Shown in pieces: positions 51,231 through 59,498 of a DNA stretch of 59,627 bases. Position numbers and translations under genes: made by a program. The first letter of the stretch is position 1. Every line of letters starts with the position of its first letter. The notes beneath the pieces were generated by a model that saw only the letters and a program-made list of their open reading frames with translations, was not told where the DNA came from and did not search any database. Origin of the DNA: RGIG3009 sp045541495 (GTDB taxonomy: Bacteria > Bacillota > Clostridia > Oscillospirales > Acutalibacteraceae); NCBI GenBank assembly GCA_045541495.1, contig JAZQJE010000045.1, positions 1 through 59,627 of the forward strand, given 5' to 3'.

Positions 51231-52304
51231 TTATTTCTCCCCGTTTTCGATACGGGAAATGATGTCGTTGATCACATCTTCCAGTTCTAACGGTCCTTTC
51301 CGTTCGGGAAGATCGTCGTCATCACCGTCGGTAATGAACTCGCCCGACAGATCCAACAGATACGCCGCTTCTTCCCCCTCGATCTGGGGCATCCGTTCCG
51401 ATACCAACATATCGTCGCAGGTCATGGTCTGTTCTAACAAGGGCGCAGGGGCAATTTCGGCAGGGGCGGTTTTGGCGGACGGTTCTTTATGGTTTGCCAG
51501 TTGCCCGAACGCAAAACCGAACGCCAGTATCGCCACACCCAGATCGGCGGCGGTGATCAGACCGCAAGCATCAAAGGCTTCTTGATTACCCATGAGCAAC
51601 ATGGCCACCCGCGTAATACAACCCGCCGCGGCCAACACGCCCGTACACAGGGCGATACCTGTGAGAAAACGGGGCGGGGCATCTTCCAACGCTGATACAT
51701 ATCGCGCAAACCACAGGAAAAACAGCATTTCCGAAACGATCAGCAACAGATCGTACGCGTGATGAGACACGTGGACGGAACTGATATACGACATCTCGTA
51801 TCGGGCGACCCGTATCCAACTCCATATAAGAGGTATCAGTGCCGCCAACCGCATGATCCCCCGCACGGCTTGCCCTTTGAGTTGCCAACGCAGGGCCAGA
51901 ATAAGGAAAAAAACACCGCCCAACAGGCCGAAAGCGATCTGTAAATATAACAAGGTGACATCCAACTCGGTGGGGCGGATATTAGCGGGATAGAGCATAA
52001 CGCCCGCAAACGTCCAATCCGAAAAGGCAAAAATCGCCGACACCGCCATGGCGACACCGGTAAACATGGCACCGGCAGAAACCACGGTTAAGCGTTTCCC
52101 CTCTACCGCCGCGGCGGGCTTTTTCCTGCCGCAAGCCAACAGTAAGCATAGCAGTGCCGCCATCACCGCAAACAACAGCACCAGATTGACGGTGCTGCTG
52201 ACCGTGCCCGCTACTACATTCGGCAATATCACGATCCGCAACAACGATACCACCACCGTTGCCAACACGGCCAAAACGCCGACAAAGCGTCCTTTCTTGT
52301 TCAT
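51231..52304 (-). CDS. Polytopic membrane protein with acidic cytoplasmic tail
   Basis: A 357-residue protein with roughly eight hydrophobic segments from residue 8 to 265, then a polar tail of about 90 residues rich in Glu and Asp (DGDDDDLPERK). No known motif is visible. It begins at ATG 52304 with GGGTGAG upstream; an in-frame TTG four codons earlier is less likely. Function unknown. Confidence 0.75.
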   Translation of the reverse strand: MNKKGRFVGVLAVLATVVVSLLRIVILPNVVAGTVSSTVNLVLLFAVMAALLCLLLACGRKKPAAAVEGKRLTVVSAGAMFTGVAMAVSAIFAFSDWTFAGVMLYPANIRPTELDVTLLYLQIAFGLLGGVFFLILALRWQLKGQAVRGIMRLAALIPLIWSWIRVARYEMSYISSVHVSHHAYDLLLIVSEMLFFLWFARYVSALEDAPPRFLTGIALCTGVLAAAGCITRVAMLLMGNQEAFDACGLITAADLGVAILAFGFAFGQLANHKEPSAKTAPAEIAPAPLLEQTMTCDDMLVSERMPQIEGEEAAYLLDLSGEFITDGDDDDLPERKGPLELEDVINDIISRIENGEK

Positions 52305-52379
52305 GTTCTCACCCAACTTCCGTTCACTCTGTTCAGTATAACAAAAGCGTACAAGAAAATCAAGACAGAAACGGCGTAA

Positions 52380-53093
52380 TCACTCTTTGGCGGGGCGGAT
52401 ATTGACCTGCAGTTTTTCCACCCACCCTTTTTTGAATTTCAGTGAGATATACCCGATCAGTGACATCAACAACGCTCCGGCGCTGTCCACAATCAGGTCG
52501 ACCATAGTATCGTTAAGTGCCGCTCGTCCTTCGAAAGCCATGCCGTCCTGCGGGCCGAATTTTTGCATGTTGGTTCCAAGGATCCCATCAGCGGCGAACT
52601 CATACACTTCCCAAATAACCCCTACCGTCACCGCAAAACAAAAAGCAAACACCGACACAAAAGCGGGACTTAACCGCAAGGGAACACGGTCGGCGTCGTT
52701 GAGCAGACGGATCACCGAAAAACCCAGTGCCCCCAACATGAACCCGCTGAATGTGTGCAGAATATTGTCCCAATTCGGGATTCGATAATAGAAATTTCGC
52801 ACTTCACCCAAAAAAATGGAGCAATACAGAAATATCACGTACAGTACGATCATTTTGGATGGAATGACCAAGCCCCACCGTCGTTCCAATAACGACGGCA
52901 GACCCATGGCGGCGATCCCCAATAAACATTGGAGCAACATCAGCACATAGTCGCTTTTTACCCGCACATGAGGTTCAGCGGTCTCCGTGGGCGCCAAAAT
53001 CATGTTGACGATCACCCATGTAACCGACCCTACCAGCGTGACCAACACCGTCAAAAAGACGCCTTTTTCCCATAATCGTTTTTCGTTGTTCAT
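52380..53093 (-). CDS. YjdF/DUF2238-like membrane protein
   Basis: A 237-residue membrane protein with about six hydrophobic segments. The patterns WDNILHTFSGFMLGALGF near residue 130, GVIWEVYEFAAD near 170 and LNDTMVDLIVDSAGAL near 205 match the conserved D/H/E/D polar residues within membrane segments seen in YjdF/DUF2238 proteins. Biochemical role unknown. Start ATG 53093 with GGAGTGAG upstream. Confidence 0.7.
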   Translation of the reverse strand: MNNEKRLWEKGVFLTVLVTLVGSVTWVIVNMILAPTETAEPHVRVKSDYVLMLLQCLLGIAAMGLPSLLERRWGLVIPSKMIVLYVIFLYCSIFLGEVRNFYYRIPNWDNILHTFSGFMLGALGFSVIRLLNDADRVPLRLSPAFVSVFAFCFAVTVGVIWEVYEFAADGILGTNMQKFGPQDGMAFEGRAALNDTMVDLIVDSAGALLMSLIGYISLKFKKGWVEKLQVNIRPAKE

Positions 53094-53108
53094 TGTTTGC
53101 TCACTCCA

Positions 53109-53145
53109 TAAAAACAGCCGATGAGAGCGGATTCTCTCATCGGCT
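53109..53145 (-). terminator. Terminator of the metal ABC transporter operon
   Basis: AGCCGATGAGAG / CTCTCATCGGCT stem with a 6-base loop, followed on the minus strand by GTTTTT. Confidence 0.8.
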
Positions 53146-53191
53146 ATTATATGCGGATTTTATTGCGAAAAAACAACAAATTTGTAAATTT

Positions 53192-54004
53192 TTACCGCTC
53201 TTTGCGGCCCATGAGAAAGGTACCGAAGAAAATGGCCGCGCTGATAAGGACGATGGTGGGACCGGTAGCGATAGCATTTAAATAGGAAAGCAGCAGTCCC
53301 AGCACCCCCGAAAACAACCCGAAGATCAGCGTGAGGGCGGTATACCGCCGAAATCCGCAGGCAATGTTGCGCGCCGCGGCGGCGGGCAGCATGAGCATGG
53401 CGTTAATGAGCAGCAACCCCACCCAGCGGATGGCCAACATCACTACCGCGGCAATGACCACCACCAACAGATCGTCCAACCACCGTACGGGCAACCCCCG
53501 ACTGCGGGCCAGCGATCCGTTGACCGATACCGCCAAAAATCCGTTTACACAACAGAGCCATACCGCTATGACCACCAACAAGGTACCGCCCAATATCCAT
53601 AATTGGCGGGTGGTGATGGACAGGATATCCCCGATGAGCAACGCTTGATAATCCCCATAACTGCCGCGGGACAACAACACTAGTCCCAGCGCCACGCCAC
53701 AGGAAGAAAACACCCCAATGACCGTGTCGGTGGAAGATAAATGGGAACGGCGAATGGCGTTCATCAGCAAAGCGAACACCGCCGCAAACGCCAACATGGC
53801 AGGGGTCTGGTCGCTCAGTCCCAGCAATACCCCCAGTCCCACACCTGTCAAGGCGCTGTGTCCCAACGCATCGGAGAAGAAGGACAACCCTTGATTGACT
53901 ACCAACGTTCCCAACAACGAAAACAACGGCATGATGAGCAACACGCCCCATAACGCCCGTTGCATAAAGGGATAGGTGAACAGTTCTCCCATGGCTTCCA
54001 TCAT
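53192..54004 (-). CDS. Zinc/manganese-type ABC transporter permease
   Basis: A 270-residue ZnuB/MntB-family (ABC-3) permease with about eight membrane helices; GHSALTGVGLGVLLGL near residue 48 and RWVGLLLINAMLMLPAAAAR near 192 are family signatures. Partner of the ATPase and binding protein encoded upstream. The start overlaps the ATPase stop by 4 bases and has GAGGAGGTG upstream. Confidence 0.92.
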   Translation of the reverse strand: MMEAMGELFTYPFMQRALWGVLLIMPLFSLLGTLVVNQGLSFFSDALGHSALTGVGLGVLLGLSDQTPAMLAFAAVFALLMNAIRRSHLSSTDTVIGVFSSCGVALGLVLLSRGSYGDYQALLIGDILSITTRQLWILGGTLLVVIAVWLCCVNGFLAVSVNGSLARSRGLPVRWLDDLLVVVIAAVVMLAIRWVGLLLINAMLMLPAAAARNIACGFRRYTALTLIFGLFSGVLGLLLSYLNAIATGPTIVLISAAIFFGTFLMGRKER

Positions 54005-54729
54005 GGTGCCACCTCCTCAAAAGCCGCGCGAAAAGCGTCGGTTTCGAATACCTGTGCGGGCGTTCCCACGGCTTTTACGGTCTTATCCAACAAGATCACC
54101 CGGTCGGCGTGACGGCGCACATACGCAAGGTCGTGGGACACCAACACGATGACCATGTCTTCCTGTTTCAGTTCGTCAATGAGGTGGTAAAATTCCTGTA
54201 ACCCCGCTTGATCCACCCCCGAAACGGGCTCGTCCAGCAACAGCAGATCGGGGCGGGGCAGGGTGGCCGCCGCCAACAAAACCCGTTGCAGTTCCCCACC
54301 GGACAACCGTCCCAACGGATGGTCTAATAACGCGTCCGCCCGAAACCGCCGCAAATGGTCCCGAAACCGTTCGACGGTTTTTCGGCGGCGGGGCAGAAAA
54401 ACGGGAAACGCCGAGGTGAGGGACAACAACAGGTCGTATACCGTAACGGGAGAGCCGTTGTCCAGTTCCACGCTTTGGGGAACATAGCCGATGGTGGGAC
54501 GGCGGTGAACCGGTATCCCGCCGTGTCCCGAAAAAATCACCTTTCCCGTATGGCGCAATTCGCCCAACACGGCTTTCAGTAAGGTGCTTTTTCCCGCACC
54601 GTTGCGGCCGATAATCGCCGTCAGTTCGCCGCAATGGGCGTGGATGTTGACCCCTTGCAACAGGGTCTGCCCTCCCGCCGTGACACCGATATCACTCACG
54701 GTCAAGCAATGTAACCCGCAACCGCTCAT
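54001..54729 (-). CDS. Zinc/manganese-type ABC transporter ATPase
   Basis: A 242-residue ZnuC-like ATPase with Walker A GRNGAGKST near residue 42, signature LSGGELQRV near 143 and Walker B LLLLDEPVSGVD near 163, then VSHDLAYVRRHADRV. It overlaps the genes on both sides by 4 bases, so all three subunits are translated as a unit. Confidence 0.93.
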   Translation of the reverse strand: MSGCGLHCLTVSDIGVTAGGQTLLQGVNIHAHCGELTAIIGRNGAGKSTLLKAVLGELRHTGKVIFSGHGGIPVHRRPTIGYVPQSVELDNGSPVTVYDLLLSLTSAFPVFLPRRRKTVERFRDHLRRFRADALLDHPLGRLSGGELQRVLLAAATLPRPDLLLLDEPVSGVDQAGLQEFYHLIDELKQEDMVIVLVSHDLAYVRRHADRVILLDKTVKAVGTPAQVFETDAFRAAFEEVAP

Positions 54730-55643
54730 GCCGCCGCCTCCTTAATGGTTTTGATCGTCTCTGCCATGGCCACCAGCCACGTGTCCTTGTCCGCCACCCC
54801 GTCCATGGGACGCACGGCGGTGCGGATGACCGCTTTGCGTACACGAGCGGCATAAAATGCCAAATTTAGGGTGTCGTTTACCACCTGTTCGTCGTATAAA
54901 AACCATACATCTCGCCCCCGTATGGCATCAGCGGCGGCGACCAATGCTGCGGCGGACAGCCCTTCCTCCTCACCCAAGGGCAGATAAGCCAAGGTGTCCG
55001 TTTTCAATTGTTGCGCCGTATACGCCACCGAGGAATGGAACAACACCGCGCCGTCCCCGCTCACCGACAGGCTCTCAAACTGTGTTTGTACCTGTTCAAT
55101 CGCCGCCAGATAGGTTGCGGCATTTTCGGTATAGCGGGCGGCGCTTGACGGGTCAGCGGCGCACAACCCGTCCCGCAGATTTTCCACCTGTTTGGCATAG
55201 AGTGCGGGGCTCAACCATGTGTGTTCGTTGTGGTGCGCGTGTTCTTCATGGTGATCGTGGCAGGGACTTTCCAGTGCCGTTATCCCCGCCGAGGTATCCA
55301 CCACCTGCAAGGCGGGCAGGGCGGACAACGCCTGTTCCAAAAAGGCTTCCGTTCCCCAACCGTTCACTACCAGTATATCCGTATCCGTCAGGCTCGCCAT
55401 CTCGTCGGGGGATAACTGATAATCGTGCATACAACCCGCCGTGGGAGCGGTCAAGCAGGTCACCGTTACCCCGTCGGTATCCCCCACCACTTGTAACGCG
55501 GCGGTGTATAACGGATAAAACGAGGCCGTCACCGTCAACGATGAGGTGGGTTGCGGCCGTTCATAACACAGGGCGGTCAATCCCATCGATACCGCCGCGA
55601 TCCCCGCCAATAACAACGCTACTGCCGTGTTTTGCCGTTTCAT
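54726..55643 (-). CDS. Zinc-binding ABC transporter substrate-binding protein (ZnuA type)
   Basis: A 305-residue cluster A-I binding protein with an N-terminal membrane-targeting segment (residues 8-26); a Cys follows (LTALCYERP), a plausible though imperfect lipobox. The His-rich loop CHDHHEEHAHHNEHTW near residue 133 is characteristic of zinc-specific members, and GCMHDYQLSP and HSSVAY supply further metal ligands. Zinc is more likely than manganese. A Zur-like dyad covers its promoter. Confidence 0.9.
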   Translation of the reverse strand: MKRQNTAVALLLAGIAAVSMGLTALCYERPQPTSSLTVTASFYPLYTAALQVVGDTDGVTVTCLTAPTAGCMHDYQLSPDEMASLTDTDILVVNGWGTEAFLEQALSALPALQVVDTSAGITALESPCHDHHEEHAHHNEHTWLSPALYAKQVENLRDGLCAADPSSAARYTENAATYLAAIEQVQTQFESLSVSGDGAVLFHSSVAYTAQQLKTDTLAYLPLGEEEGLSAAALVAAADAIRGRDVWFLYDEQVVNDTLNLAFYAARVRKAVIRTAVRPMDGVADKDTWLVAMAETIKTIKEAAA

Positions 55644-55662
55644 TTATCTCTCCCCCTTACTC

Positions 55663-55713
55663 TTATTGCGACTTGTTTGCAATAACTGTACAGGAAAGTA
55701 TGGGAAATGTCAA
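55663..55713 (-). promoter_or_regulatory. Promoter with Zur-like operator for the metal ABC operon
   Basis: On the minus strand TTGACA (55708-55713), 17-base spacer, TACAGT (55685-55690). Immediately downstream lies the dyad TTATTGC-N9-GCAATAA (55663-55685), which covers the presumed start of transcription. Fur-family repressors such as Zur bind dyads of about this length. The specific assignment is inference. Confidence 0.6.
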
Positions 55714-55721
55714 GAAAAATC

Positions 55722-55750
55722 TTGTCAGTTGCCGCAAAATACGGTATACT
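55722..55750 (+). promoter_or_regulatory. sigma-A promoter of holB-ricT-rmuC
   Basis: TTGTCA (55722-55727), 17-base spacer, TATACT (55745-55750), 33 bases before the holB ATG. It is back to back with the metal transporter promoter. Confidence 0.78.
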
Positions 55751-55783
55751 AAAGGTAATTATGGTATAAAAGGAGGGAAACCC

Positions 55784-56785
55784 ATGCGCTGGACGATGCC
55801 CGACGGGATCCCCTTTGCGGGAAACGAAGCCGTCAAAGCCCAATTATCGGCGCGATTGTCCGGCGGCAGGTTTCCCCACGCGGTGTTGGTGGAAGGGCCC
55901 ACAGGCAGCGGACGGCGGACGTTATGTCGGCTGATCGCGGCGGCGGCCTTGTGTCACGATCACGGCGAAAAACCCTGCGGCGTATGTCCCGCTTGCCGTA
56001 AAGTGTTCGGCGGGAGCCATCCTGACGTTACGGTGGTAGGGGGAGACGATGCCCGCACGATTTCCGTGGACACGGTGCGGCAGTTGCGGGAAGAGGCGTT
56101 TGTGCTTCCCAACGAGGGAGCGCGGCGGGTGTTTCTTCTGTGCGACGTGCAGACCATGACCCCCCAAGGGCAAAATGCCTTGTTAAAAATGTTGGAAGAG
56201 CCCCCCGCCCATGTGTTGTTTCTGCTCACCTGCGAACGACGGTCGGGGTTGCTGGAAACGGTGTTATCCCGCGTATTTCCCGTATCGCTGGGCGGTGTTT
56301 CTACCGAAGAAGCAGTGACGGTGCTACAGCGGTTGCTCCCCGACAAAGGGGACGAGGAACTGCGCCGCGCCGCCTCGTTGTGGGGTGGGGTCATCGGGCA
56401 AGCGGCGATGGGGTTACAAGAAGGTTCCTACAGCGAGATCTTGGCGTTGTTGCCCCGTTTAGCGGCGGCGATTATCGCCCCCACAGAACTGGAACTTCTC
56501 AAAGCCACCGCTCCGCTGGAAAAGAACAAAGACGCCGTAGCAGCGGTGTTGAGCGGTCTACAACTGATTTTGCGGGATGCTCTCGCTTTGCGGGTGGGAC
56601 ATACCGCTTTTATGAGCACCCATCCCGACAGCGCAAAAGCCTTGTCCCGCACTCTCACGCAACAACAACTGCTTGCCTTGTTACAGGTGGTGGAAGATCT
56701 GCAGATCGCCCGCCTGTACAATATCAATCACACATTATTTCTCACTACCCTCTGCTCACGGCTTCGTCGGGCGGCAGGACGATAG
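55784..56785 (+). CDS. holB: DNA polymerase III delta-prime subunit
   Basis: A clamp-loader subunit of 333 residues. It has an AAA+ fold: P-loop-like GPTGSGRRTL near residue 36 (Arg in place of the usual Lys), a zinc module CGVCPACRK near 65 and LLKMLEEPPAHVLFLL near 127. The usual SRC arginine-finger motif reads SRV. The delta-prime subunit does not hydrolyse ATP in studied bacteria, so these losses are tolerated. The ATG at 55784 follows AAAAGGAGGG; a much longer upstream open frame is not coding. It heads holB-ricT-rmuC. Confidence 0.92.
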   Translation: MRWTMPDGIPFAGNEAVKAQLSARLSGGRFPHAVLVEGPTGSGRRTLCRLIAAAALCHDHGEKPCGVCPACRKVFGGSHPDVTVVGGDDARTISVDTVRQLREEAFVLPNEGARRVFLLCDVQTMTPQGQNALLKMLEEPPAHVLFLLTCERRSGLLETVLSRVFPVSLGGVSTEEAVTVLQRLLPDKGDEELRRAASLWGGVIGQAAMGLQEGSYSEILALLPRLAAAIIAPTELELLKATAPLEKNKDAVAAVLSGLQLILRDALALRVGHTAFMSTHPDSAKALSRTLTQQQLLALLQVVEDLQIARLYNINHTLFLTTLCSRLRRAAGR

Positions 56786-56803
56786 AAAGGTCAGGAATTG
56801 CGT

Positions 56804-57658
56804 ATGGCAACCATTATCGGAATTCGGTTTAAAGATACCGGTAAAACGTATTATTTTGAAACGGCGGGATACACGTTCCGCCGCGGCGACTATGCCATTG
56901 TGGAAACGTCCCAAGGGTTGGAATGCGGCGAAGTGGTGTTACCGAACCGCGAACTGGGCGAAAACGAATTGAATAAACCCCTCAAGCCCGTGGTGCGCCC
57001 CGCCACCGAAGAGGATCTGATGCGGGTAGAGGAAAATGTTCAAAAAGAGCAAAAAGCCATTCGGATCTGCAATGAAAAGATCGCCGCTCACAAACTAGAC
57101 ATGAAACTGGTGCGAGCGGAATACGCTTTTGACGGGTCTAAGATCCTGTTTTATTTCACCGCCGACGGGCGGGTGGATTTCCGCAATCTGGTGAAAGATC
57201 TGGCGGCGGTGTTCCACACCCGTATCGAATTGCGCCAGATCGGCGTGCGGGACGAGGCAAAAATGTTGGGTGGACTGGGCATTTGCGGTCAACACCTGTG
57301 TTGCGCCCGTTTTTTAAACGATTTTCAGCCTGTATCCATCAAAATGGCAAAGGAACAGGGATTGTCCCTAAATCCCACCAAAATCTCCGGTTCTTGCGGT
57401 CGGTTGATGTGTTGCTTGAAATACGAACAAGAGGCCTATTCTTCCTTATTAAAGATCACTCCCAAACAAGGGGCTCTGGTGAATACTCCCGAAGGGCGCG
57501 GTACTGTCACGGAAGTAAGTTTGCTGACAGGCAAACTCAAAGTGCGGTTGGATAAAGCCCCCGATTCCCCGCCCGTGACCCTATCGCGGGATGACGTCAA
57601 AGTGATTCGCGACGGCAACCCCAAGCCCGCGGCAGACGAAACCGAAGCGGAGGAATAA
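56804..57658 (+). CDS. ricT: PSP1-domain protein RicT (YaaT)
   Basis: A 284-residue protein whose gene follows holB in Firmicutes. It forms the RicAFT complex that promotes RNase Y mRNA processing and, in Bacillus, competence and sporulation. The PSP1 core includes GLECGEVVLPNRELGE near residue 40, FYFTADGRVDFRNLVKDLA, and the cysteine clusters GICGQHLCCARFL near 165 and SGSCGRLMCCLKYE near 200, which bind an iron-sulfur cluster. ATG 56804 is preferred over a TTG two codons earlier. Confidence 0.94.
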   Translation: MATIIGIRFKDTGKTYYFETAGYTFRRGDYAIVETSQGLECGEVVLPNRELGENELNKPLKPVVRPATEEDLMRVEENVQKEQKAIRICNEKIAAHKLDMKLVRAEYAFDGSKILFYFTADGRVDFRNLVKDLAAVFHTRIELRQIGVRDEAKMLGGLGICGQHLCCARFLNDFQPVSIKMAKEQGLSLNPTKISGSCGRLMCCLKYEQEAYSSLLKITPKQGALVNTPEGRGTVTEVSLLTGKLKVRLDKAPDSPPVTLSRDDVKVIRDGNPKPAADETEAEE

Positions 57659-57661
57659 GCC

Positions 57662-58867
57662 GTGGAAGGGTATATGATATTGGGCGCGGTGATGGTGGTG
57701 GTGATCCTACAGGTCATCCTGTTGCTTCGCAAGCCGCGAGACACCACCTGTGAACAATTGGCAGACAGCGAACGCCGTTTGCGGGAAGAATTGCGCAGTA
57801 CGCGACAGGAACTGGACGGCGCATTGAAAGAAATGAACCGCATCATCACCGACGGTCAGAAAGAGACCTTAAAACTGTCGGGGGAAAACCAGGAAAAACT
57901 CAACAACACCCTCACCGCCGCGGTGAAAGGGTTGCAAGAAAGCAACGAGAAAAAACTGGATCAAATGCGGGAAACGGTGGACGAAAAACTACAAAGTACC
58001 CTCACCAAACGGTTGGATTCCAGTTTTAAGACCGTGGGTGAGCAACTGCAAAACGTGTATAAATCGCTGGGCGAAATGAAAGAATTGGCGGGCGGTGTCA
58101 GTGAACTGCAACGGGTACTCACCAATGTGAAAGCCCGCGGTACGTGGGCGGAAGTGCAGTTGGGCAATATTTTGGAACAAACCCTCACCGCCGATCAATA
58201 CGCCCGCAACGTGTCGGTGCGCAACAACGGCGAATTGGTGGAATACGCCATCCGTATTCCCTCCCGGGAAGACGACGGCTCCTTTGTGTGGTTGCCCATC
58301 GACTCCAAATTTCCCCAAGAAGATTATGTGCGCCTGTGCGACGCCGCCGAAAAAGCGGATAAGGATGGCGTGGAAACCGCCGCCAAAGCCTTGGAACGGG
58401 TACTGAAAAGCGAGGCAAAAACCATCGCCGATTTGTATATCGAAGTGCCCAAAACCACCGATTTTGCGATCATGTTTCTCCCCACCGAGGGGTTGTATGC
58501 GGAAGTGTTGCGCCGTCCCGGCTTGATGGAAGAACTGCAAAATCACTATCGGGTGATGGTGTGCGGCCCCACCACGGTCACCGCCTTCCTCAACACCCTG
58601 CGCATGGGGTTTCGCACCCTCGCCATCGACAAGCGCGCCGCAGAAGTATGGCGGGTACTGGGTGCCACCAAAGCACAGTACGATAAATTTGAATTGTTGC
58701 TCACCAAAGCCAAGAAAAAGATCGACGAGGCGGGTAACGCGTTGGACGATGCCCAACACCGCAACACCATGATCCAAAAGAAACTCCGCAAAGTGGAAGA
58801 AATGGAAAGCGGCGAAGCGGATAACCTGCTGGCCATGGCCGGTGTCCCCGACGCCGACGACGAATAA
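57662..58867 (+). CDS. rmuC: DNA recombination protein RmuC
   Basis: A 401-residue membrane-anchored protein with one N-terminal helix (residues 5-22), a coiled coil to about 150, then the PD-(D/E)XK-like RmuC domain: GTWAEVQLGNILEQ near 160, WLPIDSKFPQEDY near 215 and ADLYIEVPKTTDFAIMFLPTEGLYAEV near 260-286. RmuC limits inversion at repeats. GTG start at 57662, three bases after the ricT stop. Confidence 0.94.
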   Translation: MEGYMILGAVMVVVILQVILLLRKPRDTTCEQLADSERRLREELRSTRQELDGALKEMNRIITDGQKETLKLSGENQEKLNNTLTAAVKGLQESNEKKLDQMRETVDEKLQSTLTKRLDSSFKTVGEQLQNVYKSLGEMKELAGGVSELQRVLTNVKARGTWAEVQLGNILEQTLTADQYARNVSVRNNGELVEYAIRIPSREDDGSFVWLPIDSKFPQEDYVRLCDAAEKADKDGVETAAKALERVLKSEAKTIADLYIEVPKTTDFAIMFLPTEGLYAEVLRRPGLMEELQNHYRVMVCGPTTVTAFLNTLRMGFRTLAIDKRAAEVWRVLGATKAQYDKFELLLTKAKKKIDEAGNALDDAQHRNTMIQKKLRKVEEMESGEADNLLAMAGVPDADDE

Positions 58868-58868
58868 G

Positions 58869-58908
58869 AAAACCGGGAGAATGACTGCCGTCATTCTCCC
58901 GGTTTTTC
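58869..58908 (+). terminator. Terminator of the holB operon
   Basis: A 17-base perfect stem (AAAACCGGGAGAATGAC and complement), 4-base loop, then TTTTTCC. Confidence 0.87.
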
Positions 58909-58943
58909 CTTTGGGATGCCTGAAAAACCACCCTGAAAAATGC

Positions 58944-59016
58944 CGAACAAATTTTCGTTTTTTACTTGACAAACGTATTTTACATGCTATAATGAACTTA
59001 AAAGAACAGATGTTCG
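58944..59016 (+). promoter_or_regulatory. Promoter flanked by two LexA-like boxes
   Basis: TTGACA (58966-58971), 16-base spacer, TATAAT (58988-58993). CGAACAAATTTTCG (58944-58957) lies just upstream of the -35, and AGAACAGATGTTCG (59003-59016) near the transcription start. Both fit the Gram-positive LexA consensus CGAACRNRYGTTYC with one or two mismatches. The outer sequences also form a 13-base inverted repeat (AAAATGCCGAACA and complement). Confidence 0.55.
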
Positions 59017-59051
59017 GCATTTTGCAAATACCAAAAAAGGAGTTATTCGGT

Positions 59052-59408
59052 ATGATCTTCAGCGTTGTTGCCGCCACCGTATTGGGTGCCACCGGCTTAT
59101 ATATGGTCTTCGGCGGGAAATACGCCTCTACCCGTAAATTGTCCTGGATCCCCTTTGCCATGGCGACGATGGAACTGGCCATGTGCGGCGCGCTGGATCC
59201 GGCGGCGTATCCCGTGCTCACCGCCATTTTGATGGCTTGCCGTGTGACGGTGTTGTTCAGTTGCCACCGTATCATGAAATACGATGCCGCCATGGAACGC
59301 AACCGCCGTCGCCGCCGCGCCGTGTGGCGTCACATTGCCGCCACCGCGCCCGAAGCCTGCATCATCAACGGCACCGCCGTTCCCGCCATCTCTCACCATA
59401 GCGCATAA
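59052..59408 (+). CDS. Small membrane protein, possibly SOS-controlled
   Basis: A 118-residue protein with two or three hydrophobic segments (residues 3-19, 30-48 and 53-72), an Arg-rich stretch RNRRRRRAVWRH near 85-97 and a mildly hydrophobic C terminus. I recognise no family. Start at ATG 59052, preceded by AAAGGAG. It has its own strong promoter flanked by LexA-like boxes and its own terminator. A membrane protein of this size under SOS control could be a division inhibitor analogous in role to YneA or SulA, but nothing in the protein proves it. Confidence 0.72.
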   Translation: MIFSVVAATVLGATGLYMVFGGKYASTRKLSWIPFAMATMELAMCGALDPAAYPVLTAILMACRVTVLFSCHRIMKYDAAMERNRRRRRAVWRHIAATAPEACIINGTAVPAISHHSA

Positions 59409-59411
59409 TAC

Positions 59412-59447
59412 AAAAACTACCCCCCGTCGGTCCGAGGGGTAGTTTTT
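59412..59447 (+). terminator. Terminator of the small membrane protein gene
   Basis: AAAAACTACCCC / GGGGTAGTTTTT stem with a loop of about 12 bases and a T-run. Confidence 0.85.
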
Positions 59448-59498
59448 CGGTTTTCTCTCTTTCCGTCTTTTTGCTTCGCAAAAATCCACGGCAGATTG

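Noticed and set aside
54857..55783. Long in-frame extension upstream of holB (about 309 codons).
   Set aside because: It runs antisense to the zinc-binding protein gene and across both promoters; the holB start at 55784 has a strong ribosome binding site and family-like N terminus.
57989..59302. 437-codon frame on the minus strand across rmuC and the small membrane gene.
   Set aside because: It crosses a terminator and two promoters, and opposes two supported genes.
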